A DNA stretch of 64,000 nt, from positions 248,001 to 312,000 of the forward strand of contig NZ_JAJVKV010000011.1 of assembly GCF_024198175.1 (NCBI RefSeq). Direction: 5' to 3'. This DNA is from Pyxidicoccus xibeiensis. Lineage in GTDB: Bacteria; Myxococcota; Myxococcia; Myxococcales; Myxococcaceae. The notes beneath the pieces are model-generated. The model did not search any database. It was given only the letters and a program-made list of their open reading frames with translations, and had not been told where the DNA came from. The number at the start of each line of letters is the position of its first letter. The first letter of the stretch is position 1. The translations under genes and the position numbers were made by a program. Shown in pieces: positions 43,229 through 51,673 of this stretch.

Positions 43229-43531
43229 ATGGCGGGCAACAAGGGCAAGGGTCCCAACGACGAGCATCCCCGGGGCGAGAACTTCCAGCCCCGCAACCGG
43301 GGGCAGATGGAGGACGCGCAGGACCGCGGCGCGGCCGAGGTGGCCCGCCGGCTGGCGAGCGAGCGCGACGCCAACCGGGGCCCCCACTCGGACACGACGT
43401 GGGAGGAGCGCGTCGAGCGCGGCGAGGAGTGGACCACGGAGAAGGTGCCCGAGCGCGAGGCCCGGGGCGACGAGGAGCCGAACTCCGAGGTGTCCCGCCG
43501 GGGGTTGGTGAATCCCCCACCTGAGGAGTAG
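43229..43531 (+). CDS. Small highly charged, probably disordered protein
   Basis: 100 residues from the ATG at 43229 (CGGAGG ribosome site eight bases before). It is rich in Glu, Arg, Asn and Gly, without hydrophobic core (for example EERVERGEEWTTEKVPERE), and contains a QMEDAQDRGAAEVARRLASERDAN helix. Such soluble, disordered proteins often act as stress or desiccation protectants in spore-forming myxobacteria, but nothing in the sequence proves this. 97 bases after the protease gene and before a GC hairpin. Confidence 0.6.
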   Translation: MAGNKGKGPNDEHPRGENFQPRNRGQMEDAQDRGAAEVARRLASERDANRGPHSDTTWEERVERGEEWTTEKVPEREARGDEEPNSEVSRRGLVNPPPEE

Positions 43532-43595
43532 GGCCCTCACCCGCCGGGGGCGGACGCTCCAGGCCGCGCCCGGCGAGGCGAGACACCCGGTGGGG

Positions 43596-43616
43596 CCCCC
43601 GCACCCCGAGCGGGGG
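43596..43616. terminator. GC hairpin after the small charged gene
   Basis: CCCCCGC (43596-43602) and GCGGGGG (43610-43616) form a perfect 7-bp stem with a 7-base loop, 65 bases past the stop. The response-regulator gene starts 117 bases downstream. Confidence 0.45.
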
Positions 43617-43732
43617 TGGCGCGGACCCCTTGCTCGGCGTGCGCGGTGCGGTGATGCTGGAGGCGCAGTCGAAAGGAACCGGCGCGCTCGGTCCTGGCCG
43701 ATCGCCTCACCCACCCTGGGAGTCGGAGCACC

Positions 43733-44140
43733 GTGAAGCCGAAGGTCCTCATCGTGGAGAACTCCTGGACGATGCGGGAGACGCTGCGCCTCCTGCTCTC
43801 CGGCGATTTCGACTGCACCACGGCGGCGGACGGAGAATCCGGTCTCGCGCAGGCCCTGGCGGACCCGCCGGACGCGGTGCTGTCCGACGTGAACATGGAC
43901 GGCATGGACGGCTACGAGCTGTGCCGCCGCCTCCGCGCCGAGCCCTCGCTGAAGGACATCCCGGTCGTCTTCGTCAGCGGCTATCCCGCGCGTGAGGACG
44001 TCGGCCCGGACCAGGGCGCCCCGGATGCGTACCTCGTCAAGCCGGCGAAGCCCACGATGCTCATCGCCCAGCTCCACGCGCTGCTGCGGCGGGACGGCGG
44101 AATCCCGCCTCCCGCCAAGGCCATGGGCAAGAAGGGCTGA
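43733..44140 (+). CDS. Single-domain response regulator (receiver)
   Basis: 135 residues, GTG start after GGAGTCGG. A receiver fold with phospho-acceptor D52 in LSDVNMDGMDGYEL, Ser in VFVSGYP and Lys in LVKPAKP. The acidic pair before the first helix is E9-N10 instead of two Asp, which should weaken Mg2+ binding and phosphorylation. The C-terminal tail is Pro/Lys-rich with no output domain, so it would act by protein contact like CheY or Spo0F. Its stop is separated from the convergent HIU-hydrolase stop by one base. No kinase gene is adjacent. Confidence 0.85.
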   Translation: MKPKVLIVENSWTMRETLRLLLSGDFDCTTAADGESGLAQALADPPDAVLSDVNMDGMDGYELCRRLRAEPSLKDIPVVFVSGYPAREDVGPDQGAPDAYLVKPAKPTMLIAQLHALLRRDGGIPPPAKAMGKKG

Positions 44141-44141
44141 G

Positions 44142-44486
44142 TCAGCTCCCCCGGTACGTGGAGTAGCCGAAGGGGCTCAGCAGCAGCGGCACGTGGTAGT
44201 GCTCGTCGGGCGCGGCCAGCTCGAACACCACCGTCACGGACGGGTAGAAGCCCTTCACGCCGAGCGTGCGGAAGTACGCGCCCGTGTCGAAGGCCATCCG
44301 GTAGACGCCCGGCTCCACGCGGGCGCCCTGCGGCAGGAAGTCGCGCACGCGCCCGTCGTCGTTGGTGACTCCGCGCGCCAGCTCCTTCCAGGTGCCCGAG
44401 GGCCCCTGCACTTCCAGGGTGATGGGGACGCCCGCGGCGGGGCGGCCCCGGTTCGTATCGAGGACGTGGGTGGAAAGAGTGCTCAT
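44142..44486 (-). CDS. uraH: 5-hydroxyisourate hydrolase
   Basis: 114 residues, typical size of this transthyretin-like enzyme. It starts LSTHVLDTNRGRPAAG, has the R and H residues in RVRDFL and HYHVPLLLSPFGY, and ends with the C-terminal YRGS tetrapeptide that forms the active site in the tetramer. It hydrolyses 5-hydroxyisourate to OHCU. It is the last gene of the urate operon, overlapping uraD by ATGA (44483-44486). Confidence 0.93.
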   Translation of the reverse strand: MSTLSTHVLDTNRGRPAAGVPITLEVQGPSGTWKELARGVTNDDGRVRDFLPQGARVEPGVYRMAFDTGAYFRTLGVKGFYPSVTVVFELAAPDEHYHVPLLLSPFGYSTYRGS

Positions 44487-44992
44487 GACGCCAGCAGCTT
44501 CTCCAGACGGATGCGGGTGATTTTCGCCTGCTCGCCGGCGGCGATGCGCAGCTCCTCGTCCGGCGCGTTGTCCAGCCGCTCGCGCAGCAGCTCCAGCATC
44601 TCCGCCGCGCTCTTCCCCGTGGCGCACACCAGGAAGATGAAGCCGAAGCGCTTCTCGTACTGTGCATTGCCCTCGGCCAGCCCCTGGAGCACCGCCTCGT
44701 CCGCGCCACTCACCCCGCCCTGCTCCTGCGAGGACCAGCTGGCGGTGGAGGCGAACTTCGCCCGCAGCTGCGACACGTCGCCGATGCGCGGGTGGTGTGT
44801 CATCGCCTCGCGCCAGTCCTCCGGGCCCGTCTGCTTCCAGAGCCACGCCGCCTCGGAGAACAGGTGCTCCGCGTCGCGGAAGGGGCGCGCGCGCACCATG
44901 GCGTCCGCCCAGCGCGAGGAGCCGCAGCAGCGCAGCATCTCCGCGCGGGCCTCGGAGACGAGCAGCTTGTTGAGCCTTTCCAGCGCGCTCAT
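44483..44992 (-). CDS. uraD: 2-oxo-4-hydroxy-4-carboxy-5-ureidoimidazoline decarboxylase
   Basis: 169 residues, all helical. The catalytic motif HHPRIGD (about residues 66-72), the CCGSSRWADAMVRARPF segment and the FGFIFLVCATGKSAAEML block identify OHCU decarboxylase. It converts OHCU stereospecifically to S-allantoin. The start ATG at 44992 overlaps the allantoicase stop by four bases, and its own stop overlaps the uraH start, so translation of the three is coupled. Confidence 0.93.
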   Translation of the reverse strand: MSALERLNKLLVSEARAEMLRCCGSSRWADAMVRARPFRDAEHLFSEAAWLWKQTGPEDWREAMTHHPRIGDVSQLRAKFASTASWSSQEQGGVSGADEAVLQGLAEGNAQYEKRFGFIFLVCATGKSAAEMLELLRERLDNAPDEELRIAAGEQAKITRIRLEKLLAS

Positions 44993-46011
44993 GCCGGCCG
45001 CCCGTGGACGCGCAGCCGGCTGACGCCGCCGTCGGGGAAGATCTTCAGCCGCACGTGGGTGAAGGGCCCCTGGGCCGTCAGCTCGGACTCGTAGAAGTGC
45101 CGGTGGTCCGCCTGCAGCTTCGTGCGCGGCAGCAGCTCCGTCCAGGTGATGTGGTGCGCGTTGGCGAAGTCCACCACCGGCTCGCGCAGGTAGCAGCCCT
45201 CGAGGGACGCCGACTCGGGGAAGTTGCCCTTGTAGTGCGCGGTGTCCACCTCCACCTTCTGCACGGAGCCCGGCACGGCCAGCTTCACCACAATCCAGTC
45301 GAAGCCCGGCAGCGTCCGCTTGCGGCGCGTCTCCCAGCCCTCGCCCATGTTGGCGGCGCGCCCCGGGAGGATGAGGTTGTCCTTGGGGCCGAAGAAGGCG
45401 TCGTTGCACGCCACCACCGTGCCGCCGTGCTCCGCCGCCGCCAGGTCCACCGTGCCGCCCGCGCGGGTGAGGCGCTCGAAGTCCGGCCGCACCTCGCCGT
45501 GCACGCGCAAGCGCGCCACGCCGCCGTCCGGGAAGATGTTGAGGCGCAGGTGCGTCCAGCGCTGCTCGCTGGCGATGGGGAACAGGTTGCGCGAGCCGCC
45601 CTGCAGCCGCAGCTGCGTGAGGATGTTCGTCCAGCGGGCCTGCGCCAGCGTCTCGGGCGTGGGCGTGCCCTCCACCTCCAGCGCGTCCACCGAGGCGTAC
45701 TCGGGGAAGTTGCCGAGGAAGTGGTTGGTGTCGATGTCCACGCCGCGCACCACGCCCGGCAGGCCGAGCTGGAGGATGCACCAGTCATGGCCGGGCACGC
45801 GCTTGCGGCGCGACTCCCAGCCGTCCATCCACTTGCCCTGCTCGGTGTACTTGCCGGGGATGAAGACGCCCCGGCCGGGCTTCAGGAGGTTCTCCTTGGC
45901 CGCGAAGAACTCGTCGCTGGCCAGCAGGGCCCGGCCGCCGACGTGCTCGGCGGCCAGGTCGATGAGCTCGGTGAAGGCAACGCGCAGCTTCCCTTCCTCG
46001 GGTGCGTGCAT
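44989..46011 (-). CDS. alc: Allantoicase
   Basis: 340 residues made of two similar halves, as in known allantoicases: each has GKWMDGWESRRKR or MGEGWETRRKR, HDWCILQLGLPG or FDWIVVKLAVPG, a HFLGNFPE/HYKGNFPES strand and NIFPDGGVARLRV near its end. It hydrolyses allantoate to ureidoglycolate and urea. The GGGAGAA site precedes the start. It follows allB by 33 bases in the operon. Confidence 0.93.
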   Translation of the reverse strand: MHAPEEGKLRVAFTELIDLAAEHVGGRALLASDEFFAAKENLLKPGRGVFIPGKYTEQGKWMDGWESRRKRVPGHDWCILQLGLPGVVRGVDIDTNHFLGNFPEYASVDALEVEGTPTPETLAQARWTNILTQLRLQGGSRNLFPIASEQRWTHLRLNIFPDGGVARLRVHGEVRPDFERLTRAGGTVDLAAAEHGGTVVACNDAFFGPKDNLILPGRAANMGEGWETRRKRTLPGFDWIVVKLAVPGSVQKVEVDTAHYKGNFPESASLEGCYLREPVVDFANAHHITWTELLPRTKLQADHRHFYESELTAQGPFTHVRLKIFPDGGVSRLRVHGRPA

Positions 46012-46044
46012 GGTCTCTGTGTTCTCCCAGGATCTTCAGTTGCT

Positions 46045-47412
46045 TCAGGCAGCGACGCGCGCCGCGACGGGGCGGCGCACCCAGCGTCCAACCGGGCGCG
46101 GCAGCTCCTGGCCGCGCTCGAAGACCTTCATCCCTCGCAGGAACGTCATCTCCACCACGCCGTTCAGTGTCCGGCCCGCGTAGGGCGTCAACGGATGCCG
46201 GTGTAGCAGGCGCGAGCCCTCCACGGTGAAGGAAGCCTCCGGGTCGAAGACGACCAGGTCCGCGTCCGCGCCGGGCGCCAGCGTGCCCTTCACGCCGTAC
46301 AGCCCCACCAGCCGCGCCGGGGCCTCGCACATCCAGCGCGCCAGCGCCTCCAGCCCGTGCCCCCGCCGCCGCGCCTCCGTCCACACCGCCGGCAGGCTGA
46401 GCTGCAGCGAGGCAATCCCGCCCCACGCCGCGCCGAAGTCCCCGCGCTCCAGGTGCTTCAGCGCGGGCGTGCAGGGCGAGTGGTCCGACACCACCAGCTC
46501 GATGTCGCCCTGGGCCAGCCCGGCCCACAGCCGCTCGCGGTTCTCCGCCTCGCGGATGGGGGGCGCGCACTTGAAGTGGGTGGCGCCGTCCTCGATTTCC
46601 TCCGCCGTGAAGGACAGGTAGTGAGGGCACGTCTCCACCGACACGTCCAGGCCCTCGCGCCGCGCGTCGCGCAGCACCGGCAGCGCGTCCGCCGAGGACA
46701 GGTGGACGATGTGCACACGGCAGCGGTGCTTGCGCGCCAGCTCCACCATCATCCGGATGGCATCGTCCTCCCAGCGCTTCGGCCGCGACTCGAGGTACCC
46801 CCGGTAGGTGCGCGGATTGGCGCCCGCGCCGCCGTCCACCGGGGACTCCAGCTCCGCATGGACGATGAGCGGCACGCCCCGGCGGGCCAGCACGGGCATG
46901 GCCACGTCGAGCACCTCGCGGGTGGCGGGGGGAAACTCGTCCACGCCGGACGGGCACAGGAAGCACTTGAAGCCGGAGATGCCCGCGTCGATGAGCCCCT
47001 CCAGCTCCTCCGCGTTGCCGGGGATGACGCCGCCCCAGAAGGCATGGTCCACATGGCAGCGGCTCCAGGCGGTGCGAGCCTTGAGCAGCAGCGCATCCAG
47101 CGTGGTGGTGGGCGGCAGCGAGTTGAGCGGCATGTCCACCACGGTGGTGATGCCGCCGGCCGCCGCCGCGCGCGTGGCCGTCTCGAAGCCCTCCCACTCG
47201 GTGCGGCCGGGCTCGTTGATGTGGGCATGGCTGTCCACCACGCCGGGCATCACCACCTTGTCGCCCACGTCCGTCACCGGCAGGCCCGAGGGCACGTCCG
47301 CGGGGGACACCACCGCGGCCACCCGGCCGTCGCGCACCACCACCGCGGCCTCGCGCAGCCCGCCCGGCGTGAGCACGCGGCGGCTGCGCAGGACGAAGTC
47401 CTCTGCGTTCAT
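46045..47412 (-). CDS. allB: Allantoinase
   Basis: 455 residues of the cyclic amidohydrolase fold: metal ligands DSHAHINEPG (about residues 60-69), the Lys expected to be carboxylated in GFKCFL, HAELE, IVHLSS and the DHSPCTP loop. It opens allantoin to allantoate. The ATG overlaps the stop of the upstream flavoprotein by four bases (47409-47412), so the two proteins are made together, which links the flavoprotein to urate breakdown. Confidence 0.92.
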   Translation of the reverse strand: MNAEDFVLRSRRVLTPGGLREAAVVVRDGRVAAVVSPADVPSGLPVTDVGDKVVMPGVVDSHAHINEPGRTEWEGFETATRAAAAGGITTVVDMPLNSLPPTTTLDALLLKARTAWSRCHVDHAFWGGVIPGNAEELEGLIDAGISGFKCFLCPSGVDEFPPATREVLDVAMPVLARRGVPLIVHAELESPVDGGAGANPRTYRGYLESRPKRWEDDAIRMMVELARKHRCRVHIVHLSSADALPVLRDARREGLDVSVETCPHYLSFTAEEIEDGATHFKCAPPIREAENRERLWAGLAQGDIELVVSDHSPCTPALKHLERGDFGAAWGGIASLQLSLPAVWTEARRRGHGLEALARWMCEAPARLVGLYGVKGTLAPGADADLVVFDPEASFTVEGSRLLHRHPLTPYAGRTLNGVVEMTFLRGMKVFERGQELPRPVGRWVRRPVAARVAA

Positions 47413-48854
47413 GATTCGAATTCCTTCTCGTCGTAGCGTTCCAGGGACTCGAAGAAGGCGTCCCGGTCATCCAGGTAGAGCTGCCGCGTCACCCCGGACA
47501 CGAGCCGGGGCAGGCCGTACTTCATGCCGGAGATGCTGGCGCCGCCGAAGCCCAACGACAGCAGGCAGCCGAAGGTGAAGTTGAAGATGGAGCCGAGGTG
47601 CGGCGCGCGGCCCGGGTGCTTCTCCTGCAGCTCGAAGTGGGCGCCCAGGTACGGGTGGCGCGACAGGTCCGCGTGCTCCTGGCCCGGGGGCGGGGTGTAG
47701 CGGTCCTTCCACAGGGCGATGTCCTCGTGCAGCAGCGCCAGCTCCGGGCGCAGCGACAGGTCCGTCACCGTGCCGCTGCCGACGATGAGCTTGTCGAAGG
47801 TGAACTGCCCGCCCGGCGTGGTGATGCGCGCCCGGCCGCCCACGGCCTCCGCGGACAGCCAAGGGCTGCCGCCGTGCAGGTGGAACTGGGGGTAGTCCCG
47901 GGCGCGGCGGAAGGTGTCCGCGGGCGGCAGCTGCCCCATCTCCATGATGCGGTGGATGAAGCGCCACCGGTCCGCGTCCGGCAGGTCCGCGTGGTGCTTG
48001 AGGAAGCCGACGAACTCCGCCCAGCGGTACGGGTTGACGTTGGGCAGCGACTTGCGGCGGTAGAACAGGCGCACCTCGGCGGCGCCATGCTCCAGCGCCA
48101 CCGCCGCGTTGTCGAAGGCGGACGCGCCCGCGCCCAGCACGCCGATGCTCTTTCCCCGCAGCGCCTCGAAGTCGATGGCGTCCCGCGTGTGGGCGTACAG
48201 CTCGCGCGGCAGGTTGGCCACCACGGACGGCACCTCCCAGCGGCCCGAGCCGTCGATGCCGGTGGCCAGCACCACCTTGCGCGCGTACACCACCCCGGCG
48301 TCACCCTCGCGCGTGTGCAGGAGGGGCGCGACGAAGCACTCCTCCTCCGCGCTCCACCGGAGCGCCCCGACACGGGTGCGGCAGCGCACGGGGATGTCGA
48401 GCGTGCGGCGGTACCAGTTGAGGTAGTCCGCCCACAGCTCCTTGGGGATGCGCTCTACGGCCTGCCACGAGTCCGCGCCGTGCAGGGCCTCGTACCAGGA
48501 CTGGAAGCAGAGGTTGGGGAGGTTGTGGTCCGGGCCGGTGAGGTGCTTGGGCGTGCGCAGCGTGTGCATGCGCGCGAAGGTCTTCCAGGGCCCGGCCAGG
48601 TCCGGCTCGCCGTCGTCCACCACCAGCAGATTCGTGACGCGCTCGCGCATCAGCCCGAAGGCGGCGGTGAGCCCGCTCTGCCCGCCGCCGATGACGAGCA
48701 CGTCCAGGACCTTCTGCCCGTCGCGCGTGCAGCGCGGCAGCACCCAGGGGCGGCGGGGGTACTCCAGCCGCTCCAAATCCCGCCGGATTGCGTCCTCCAG
48801 CGAGGCGAGGCCGGGAGAGGACGGCAGCTCGGGACCACGGGCGGGGATGCGCAT
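47409..48854 (-). CDS. FAD-dependent monooxygenase, probable urate hydroxylase (HpyO-like)
   Basis: 481 residues from the ATG at 48854; ATG/GTG codons at 48863 and 48884 are alternatives and none has a clear ribosome site. Two Rossmann motifs are visible, DVLVIGGGQSGLTAA (FAD) and SIGVLGAGASAFDNAA (NAD(P)H), with TPKHLTGPDHNLPNL between. It is the first gene of an operon that has all later urate-degrading steps but no uricase, PuuD-type oxidase or cofactor-independent enzyme. The Xanthomonas HpyO flavoprotein does this step. Assignment therefore rests on position plus fold; it could instead oxidise another purine. Divergent from pruA. Confidence 0.65.
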   Translation of the reverse strand: MRIPARGPELPSSPGLASLEDAIRRDLERLEYPRRPWVLPRCTRDGQKVLDVLVIGGGQSGLTAAFGLMRERVTNLLVVDDGEPDLAGPWKTFARMHTLRTPKHLTGPDHNLPNLCFQSWYEALHGADSWQAVERIPKELWADYLNWYRRTLDIPVRCRTRVGALRWSAEEECFVAPLLHTREGDAGVVYARKVVLATGIDGSGRWEVPSVVANLPRELYAHTRDAIDFEALRGKSIGVLGAGASAFDNAAVALEHGAAEVRLFYRRKSLPNVNPYRWAEFVGFLKHHADLPDADRWRFIHRIMEMGQLPPADTFRRARDYPQFHLHGGSPWLSAEAVGGRARITTPGGQFTFDKLIVGSGTVTDLSLRPELALLHEDIALWKDRYTPPPGQEHADLSRHPYLGAHFELQEKHPGRAPHLGSIFNFTFGCLLSLGFGGASISGMKYGLPRLVSGVTRQLYLDDRDAFFESLERYDEKEFES

Positions 48855-48983
48855 GGCCCACATCGTAGCCGCGCACCGAGTCACCGGGCCAATGTCACCC
48901 GGATGACAGGGAACTCCCTGGAAGTCCGAGGGGCCCCGGGGGCAGCAGCCCGCTTCCTCGCTTCCCCGGCGGGGCGGGTTGGC

Positions 48984-48989
48984 TATGCT
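48984..48989 (+). promoter_or_regulatory. Putative -10 element TATGCT for pruA
   Basis: TATGCT lies 48 bases before the GTG start, within GGTTGGCTATGCTCC; TTGGC a few bases earlier is too close to serve as the -35. Suggestive only. Confidence 0.25.
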
Positions 48990-48995
48990 CCGCGC

Positions 48996-49021
48996 CCCTT
49001 CGTTCCGTCCCTTCGTTCCGT
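48996..49021 (+). repeat. Two perfect 13-base tandem repeats in the pruA leader
   Basis: CCCTTCGTTCCGT occurs twice without gap in the untranslated leader, ending 16 bases before the GTG start. Recent slippage duplication or a paired binding site. Confidence 0.7.
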
Positions 49022-49037
49022 CCCGAGGTCAGCCCGC

Positions 49038-50693
49038 GTGATCAACGCCCATACCCGCGTCCCGCCGCCGAAGAACGAGCCCGTCCTCTCGCACGCGCCC
49101 GGCTCGCCCGAGCGCCGTGAGCTGCAGGCCACGCTCAAGCGCATGAGCGGCGAGCAGCTCGACATCCCCATCATCATCGGCGGCAAGCACCTCCGCACCG
49201 GCAAGACGGACACGGTGCGCATGCCGCACAAGCACTCGCACGTGCTGGCCACGCTGCACGAGGCCGACGGCAGCCACGTGGAGCAGGCCATCCAGACCGC
49301 CATGTCCGTGAAGGACGACTGGGCGCGGATGCCCTTCCAGTCGCGCGCGGCCATCTTCCTGCGCGCCGCGGAGCTGCTGGCCACGCGCTACCGGCCCATC
49401 ATCAACGCGGCCACCATGCTGGGTCAGTCCAAGACGGCCCACCAGGCGGAGATCGACGCCACGTGCGAGGCGGTGGACTTCCTGCGCTACAACGTCCACT
49501 TCGCCGAGCAGCTGCTCTCCATGCAGCCGGAGAACGCGCCGCAGACGTGGAACATGTCGGACTACCGCCCGCTGGACGGCTTCGTCCTCGCGGTGGCGCC
49601 GTTCAACTTCACGTCCATTGCCCTCAACCTGGCCACGGCGCCGGCGCTGATGGGCAACGTGGTGCTCTTCAAGCCGTCGTCCACGGCGGCCCTGAGCGCC
49701 TGGTACATCATGGAGCTGCTGCGCGAGGCGGGCCTGCCCGACGGCGTCATCAACATGCTCCCCGGCGACGGCCCCACGGTGGGCAACCCGGCCATGGCCA
49801 GCCCGCACCTGGGCGGCATCCACTTCACCGGCTCCACGCCCACGTTCAACGCGATGTGGCGGACGGTGGGTGAGAATATCTCCAAGTACAAGCAGTACCC
49901 CCGGCTGGTGGGTGAGACGGGCGGCAAGGACTTCATCGTCGCCCACGCGTCCGCAGCGGATGACCTGGAGGCGCTCGCGGTGGCCATCGTCCGCGGCGGC
50001 TTCGAGTACCAGGGCCAGAAGTGCTCCGCGGCCAGCCGCGTCTTCATCCCCGAGTCGCTGTGGCCGAAGCTCAAGCCCCGCCTCCAGGCGCTCACCGCGG
50101 ACATCCGCATGGGCGACGTGACGGACTTCCGCAACTTCATGGGCGCCGTCATCGACGAGAAGTCCTTCAAGCGGACGTCCTCGTATATCGAGCTGGCGAA
50201 GAACGACGCGCAGGCCAGCATCGTGGCCGGCGGCACCGTGGAGTCCAAGGACGGCTGGTTCGTGAAGCCCACGCTGGTGCAGCTCAACGACCCGCGCCAC
50301 CGCATCCTGCGCGAGGAGATCTTCGCTCCGGTGGTGGGCATCCACGTCTACCCGGACGCGAAGTACGAGGAGACGCTGCGCGAGGTGGACCAGGCGGCGT
50401 CCTACGCCCTCACCGGCGCGGTGTTCGCGCGGGACAGGAAGGCCATCGACACGGCGCTGCGCGAACTGCGCCACGCGGCGGGCAACTTCTACATCAACGA
50501 CAAGCCCACGGGCGCGGTGGTGGGCCAGCAGCCCTTCGGCGGTGGCCGTGCATCCGGCACCAACGACAAGGCGGGCTCGCTGCTCAACCTCATCCGCTGG
50601 ACGAGCCCCCGCACCATCAAGGAGACCTTCGTCCCGCCCGTGAAGGTGCCCTACCCCTTCATGGACAGCGACCCGAACGAAGGCGCCATCTGA
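49038..50693 (+). CDS. pruA: 1-pyrroline-5-carboxylate dehydrogenase
   Basis: 551 residues from the GTG at 49038; a very long open frame continues upstream but only as a shadow of the flavoprotein gene. Aldehyde dehydrogenase catalytic residues are Cys in GQKCSAASRVF and Glu in LVGETGGKDF; the cofactor site has FNFTSI and FTGSTPTF. Length and sequence resemble the free-standing mitochondrial ALDH4A1 type, not the PutA fusion. It oxidises glutamate semialdehyde to glutamate in proline/arginine catabolism; glutamate dehydrogenase is encoded 28 kb away. The mutarotase gene follows seven bases after the stop. Confidence 0.9.
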   Translation: MINAHTRVPPPKNEPVLSHAPGSPERRELQATLKRMSGEQLDIPIIIGGKHLRTGKTDTVRMPHKHSHVLATLHEADGSHVEQAIQTAMSVKDDWARMPFQSRAAIFLRAAELLATRYRPIINAATMLGQSKTAHQAEIDATCEAVDFLRYNVHFAEQLLSMQPENAPQTWNMSDYRPLDGFVLAVAPFNFTSIALNLATAPALMGNVVLFKPSSTAALSAWYIMELLREAGLPDGVINMLPGDGPTVGNPAMASPHLGGIHFTGSTPTFNAMWRTVGENISKYKQYPRLVGETGGKDFIVAHASAADDLEALAVAIVRGGFEYQGQKCSAASRVFIPESLWPKLKPRLQALTADIRMGDVTDFRNFMGAVIDEKSFKRTSSYIELAKNDAQASIVAGGTVESKDGWFVKPTLVQLNDPRHRILREEIFAPVVGIHVYPDAKYEETLREVDQAASYALTGAVFARDRKAIDTALRELRHAAGNFYINDKPTGAVVGQQPFGGGRASGTNDKAGSLLNLIRWTSPRTIKETFVPPVKVPYPFMDSDPNEGAI

Positions 50694-50700
50694 GGAGCGC

Positions 50701-51549
50701 ATGAGCGGCCCGTTCCCTGGCATCGCCGGTCTGGACACGTACGCGCTGGTGGACGGCGGCAGCCGCGTGGAGGTCATCCCCTCGCGCGGCGCCCTCGTCA
50801 CGCGGATGACGGTGGAAGGCGACGAGGTGCTCTACCTCGACGAGGCCACCGTCGCCGACCCGGCGAAGAACGTGCGCGGTGGGATTCCGGTGCTGTTCCC
50901 CATCGCGGGGGCGCTGCCGGGGGACACGTTTCCGGAGGGCCGCCAGTCGTACACGCTGCCGCAGCACGGCTTCGCGCGGCGGCTGCCGTGGCAGGTGCGG
51001 CAGGCGGAGGATTCCCTGCTGGTGGTGGGCCTCACGTCCAGCGAGCAGACGCTGCGCCAGTTCCCCTGGGCGTTCGACGCGCAGCTCGCCTTCTCGCTGG
51101 TGGGCACACGGCTGACGTTGGACTTCGACGTGGAGAACCGCGACAACCGGCCACTGCCGCTGCACCTGGGTTTCCACCCCTACTTCCGGGTGCCGGACGC
51201 CGCGAAGGCTCGGGCGGGCGTGACGACGCAGGCCACGCACGCGTGGGACAACCGCCTCAAGCGGGAGGTGCCCTTCACCGGGTGGGACTTCACCGTGGAC
51301 GAGCTGGACCTGCACCTGAGGGACCACAAGGACGCGGGCACGAAGCTGGAGCGCGGGCCGGGGCTGCGGCCGGTGCACCTGTCGTGGAGCCCGGAGTACC
51401 GGCTGATGGTGGTGTGGACGCTGAAGGGCAAGGACTTCATCTGCGTGGAGCCCTGGACGGCGGCCGCGGGCGCGCTGGCTACCGGAGAGGGGCTGCTGCA
51501 CGTGCAGCCCGGTGAGCGGGCCTCGCTCGCCTTCGACATCGAGGTCTGA
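50701..51549 (+). CDS. Aldose 1-epimerase (mutarotase) family protein
   Basis: 282 residues in the galactose mutarotase fold. Catalytic His pair in PQHGFARRLPW and LGFHPYFRV, catalytic Glu in ICVEPWT. Shorter than GalM (about 340), closer to the YeaD/hexose-6-phosphate mutarotase branch, so the substrate could be a sugar phosphate. The ribosome site is GAGGAG directly after the pruA stop, implying an operon although no metabolic link is obvious. Confidence 0.85.
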   Translation: MSGPFPGIAGLDTYALVDGGSRVEVIPSRGALVTRMTVEGDEVLYLDEATVADPAKNVRGGIPVLFPIAGALPGDTFPEGRQSYTLPQHGFARRLPWQVRQAEDSLLVVGLTSSEQTLRQFPWAFDAQLAFSLVGTRLTLDFDVENRDNRPLPLHLGFHPYFRVPDAAKARAGVTTQATHAWDNRLKREVPFTGWDFTVDELDLHLRDHKDAGTKLERGPGLRPVHLSWSPEYRLMVVWTLKGKDFICVEPWTAAAGALATGEGLLHVQPGERASLAFDIEV

Positions 51550-51563
51550 ACGGGGCGTGAGGC

Positions 51564-51655
51564 CGCTGGCACCTTCGACGGTGCCGGCGCTACCTGGGCT
51601 GATGGAGGCTCACTTCGCGCGTGAGGTGCCGGCACCTGGAAGCGGTGCCGGCATC
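51564..51655. repeat. Cluster of GGTGCCGGC palindromic repeats, likely terminator region
   Basis: A hairpin of 10 bp (51564-51573 with 51580-51589), a perfect 12-base palindrome GGTGCCGGCACC (51625-51636) and a third copy GGTGCCGGCATC (51644-51655) lie between the convergent mutarotase and P450 genes. Confidence 0.65.
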
Positions 51656-51673
51656 ATCCGGGCCACGGCGGGC

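Noticed and set aside
47598-49037. Extension of the P5C dehydrogenase frame far upstream
   Set aside because: The added part is antisense to the flavoprotein gene and has shadow composition; the GTG at 49038 gives the normal family length.
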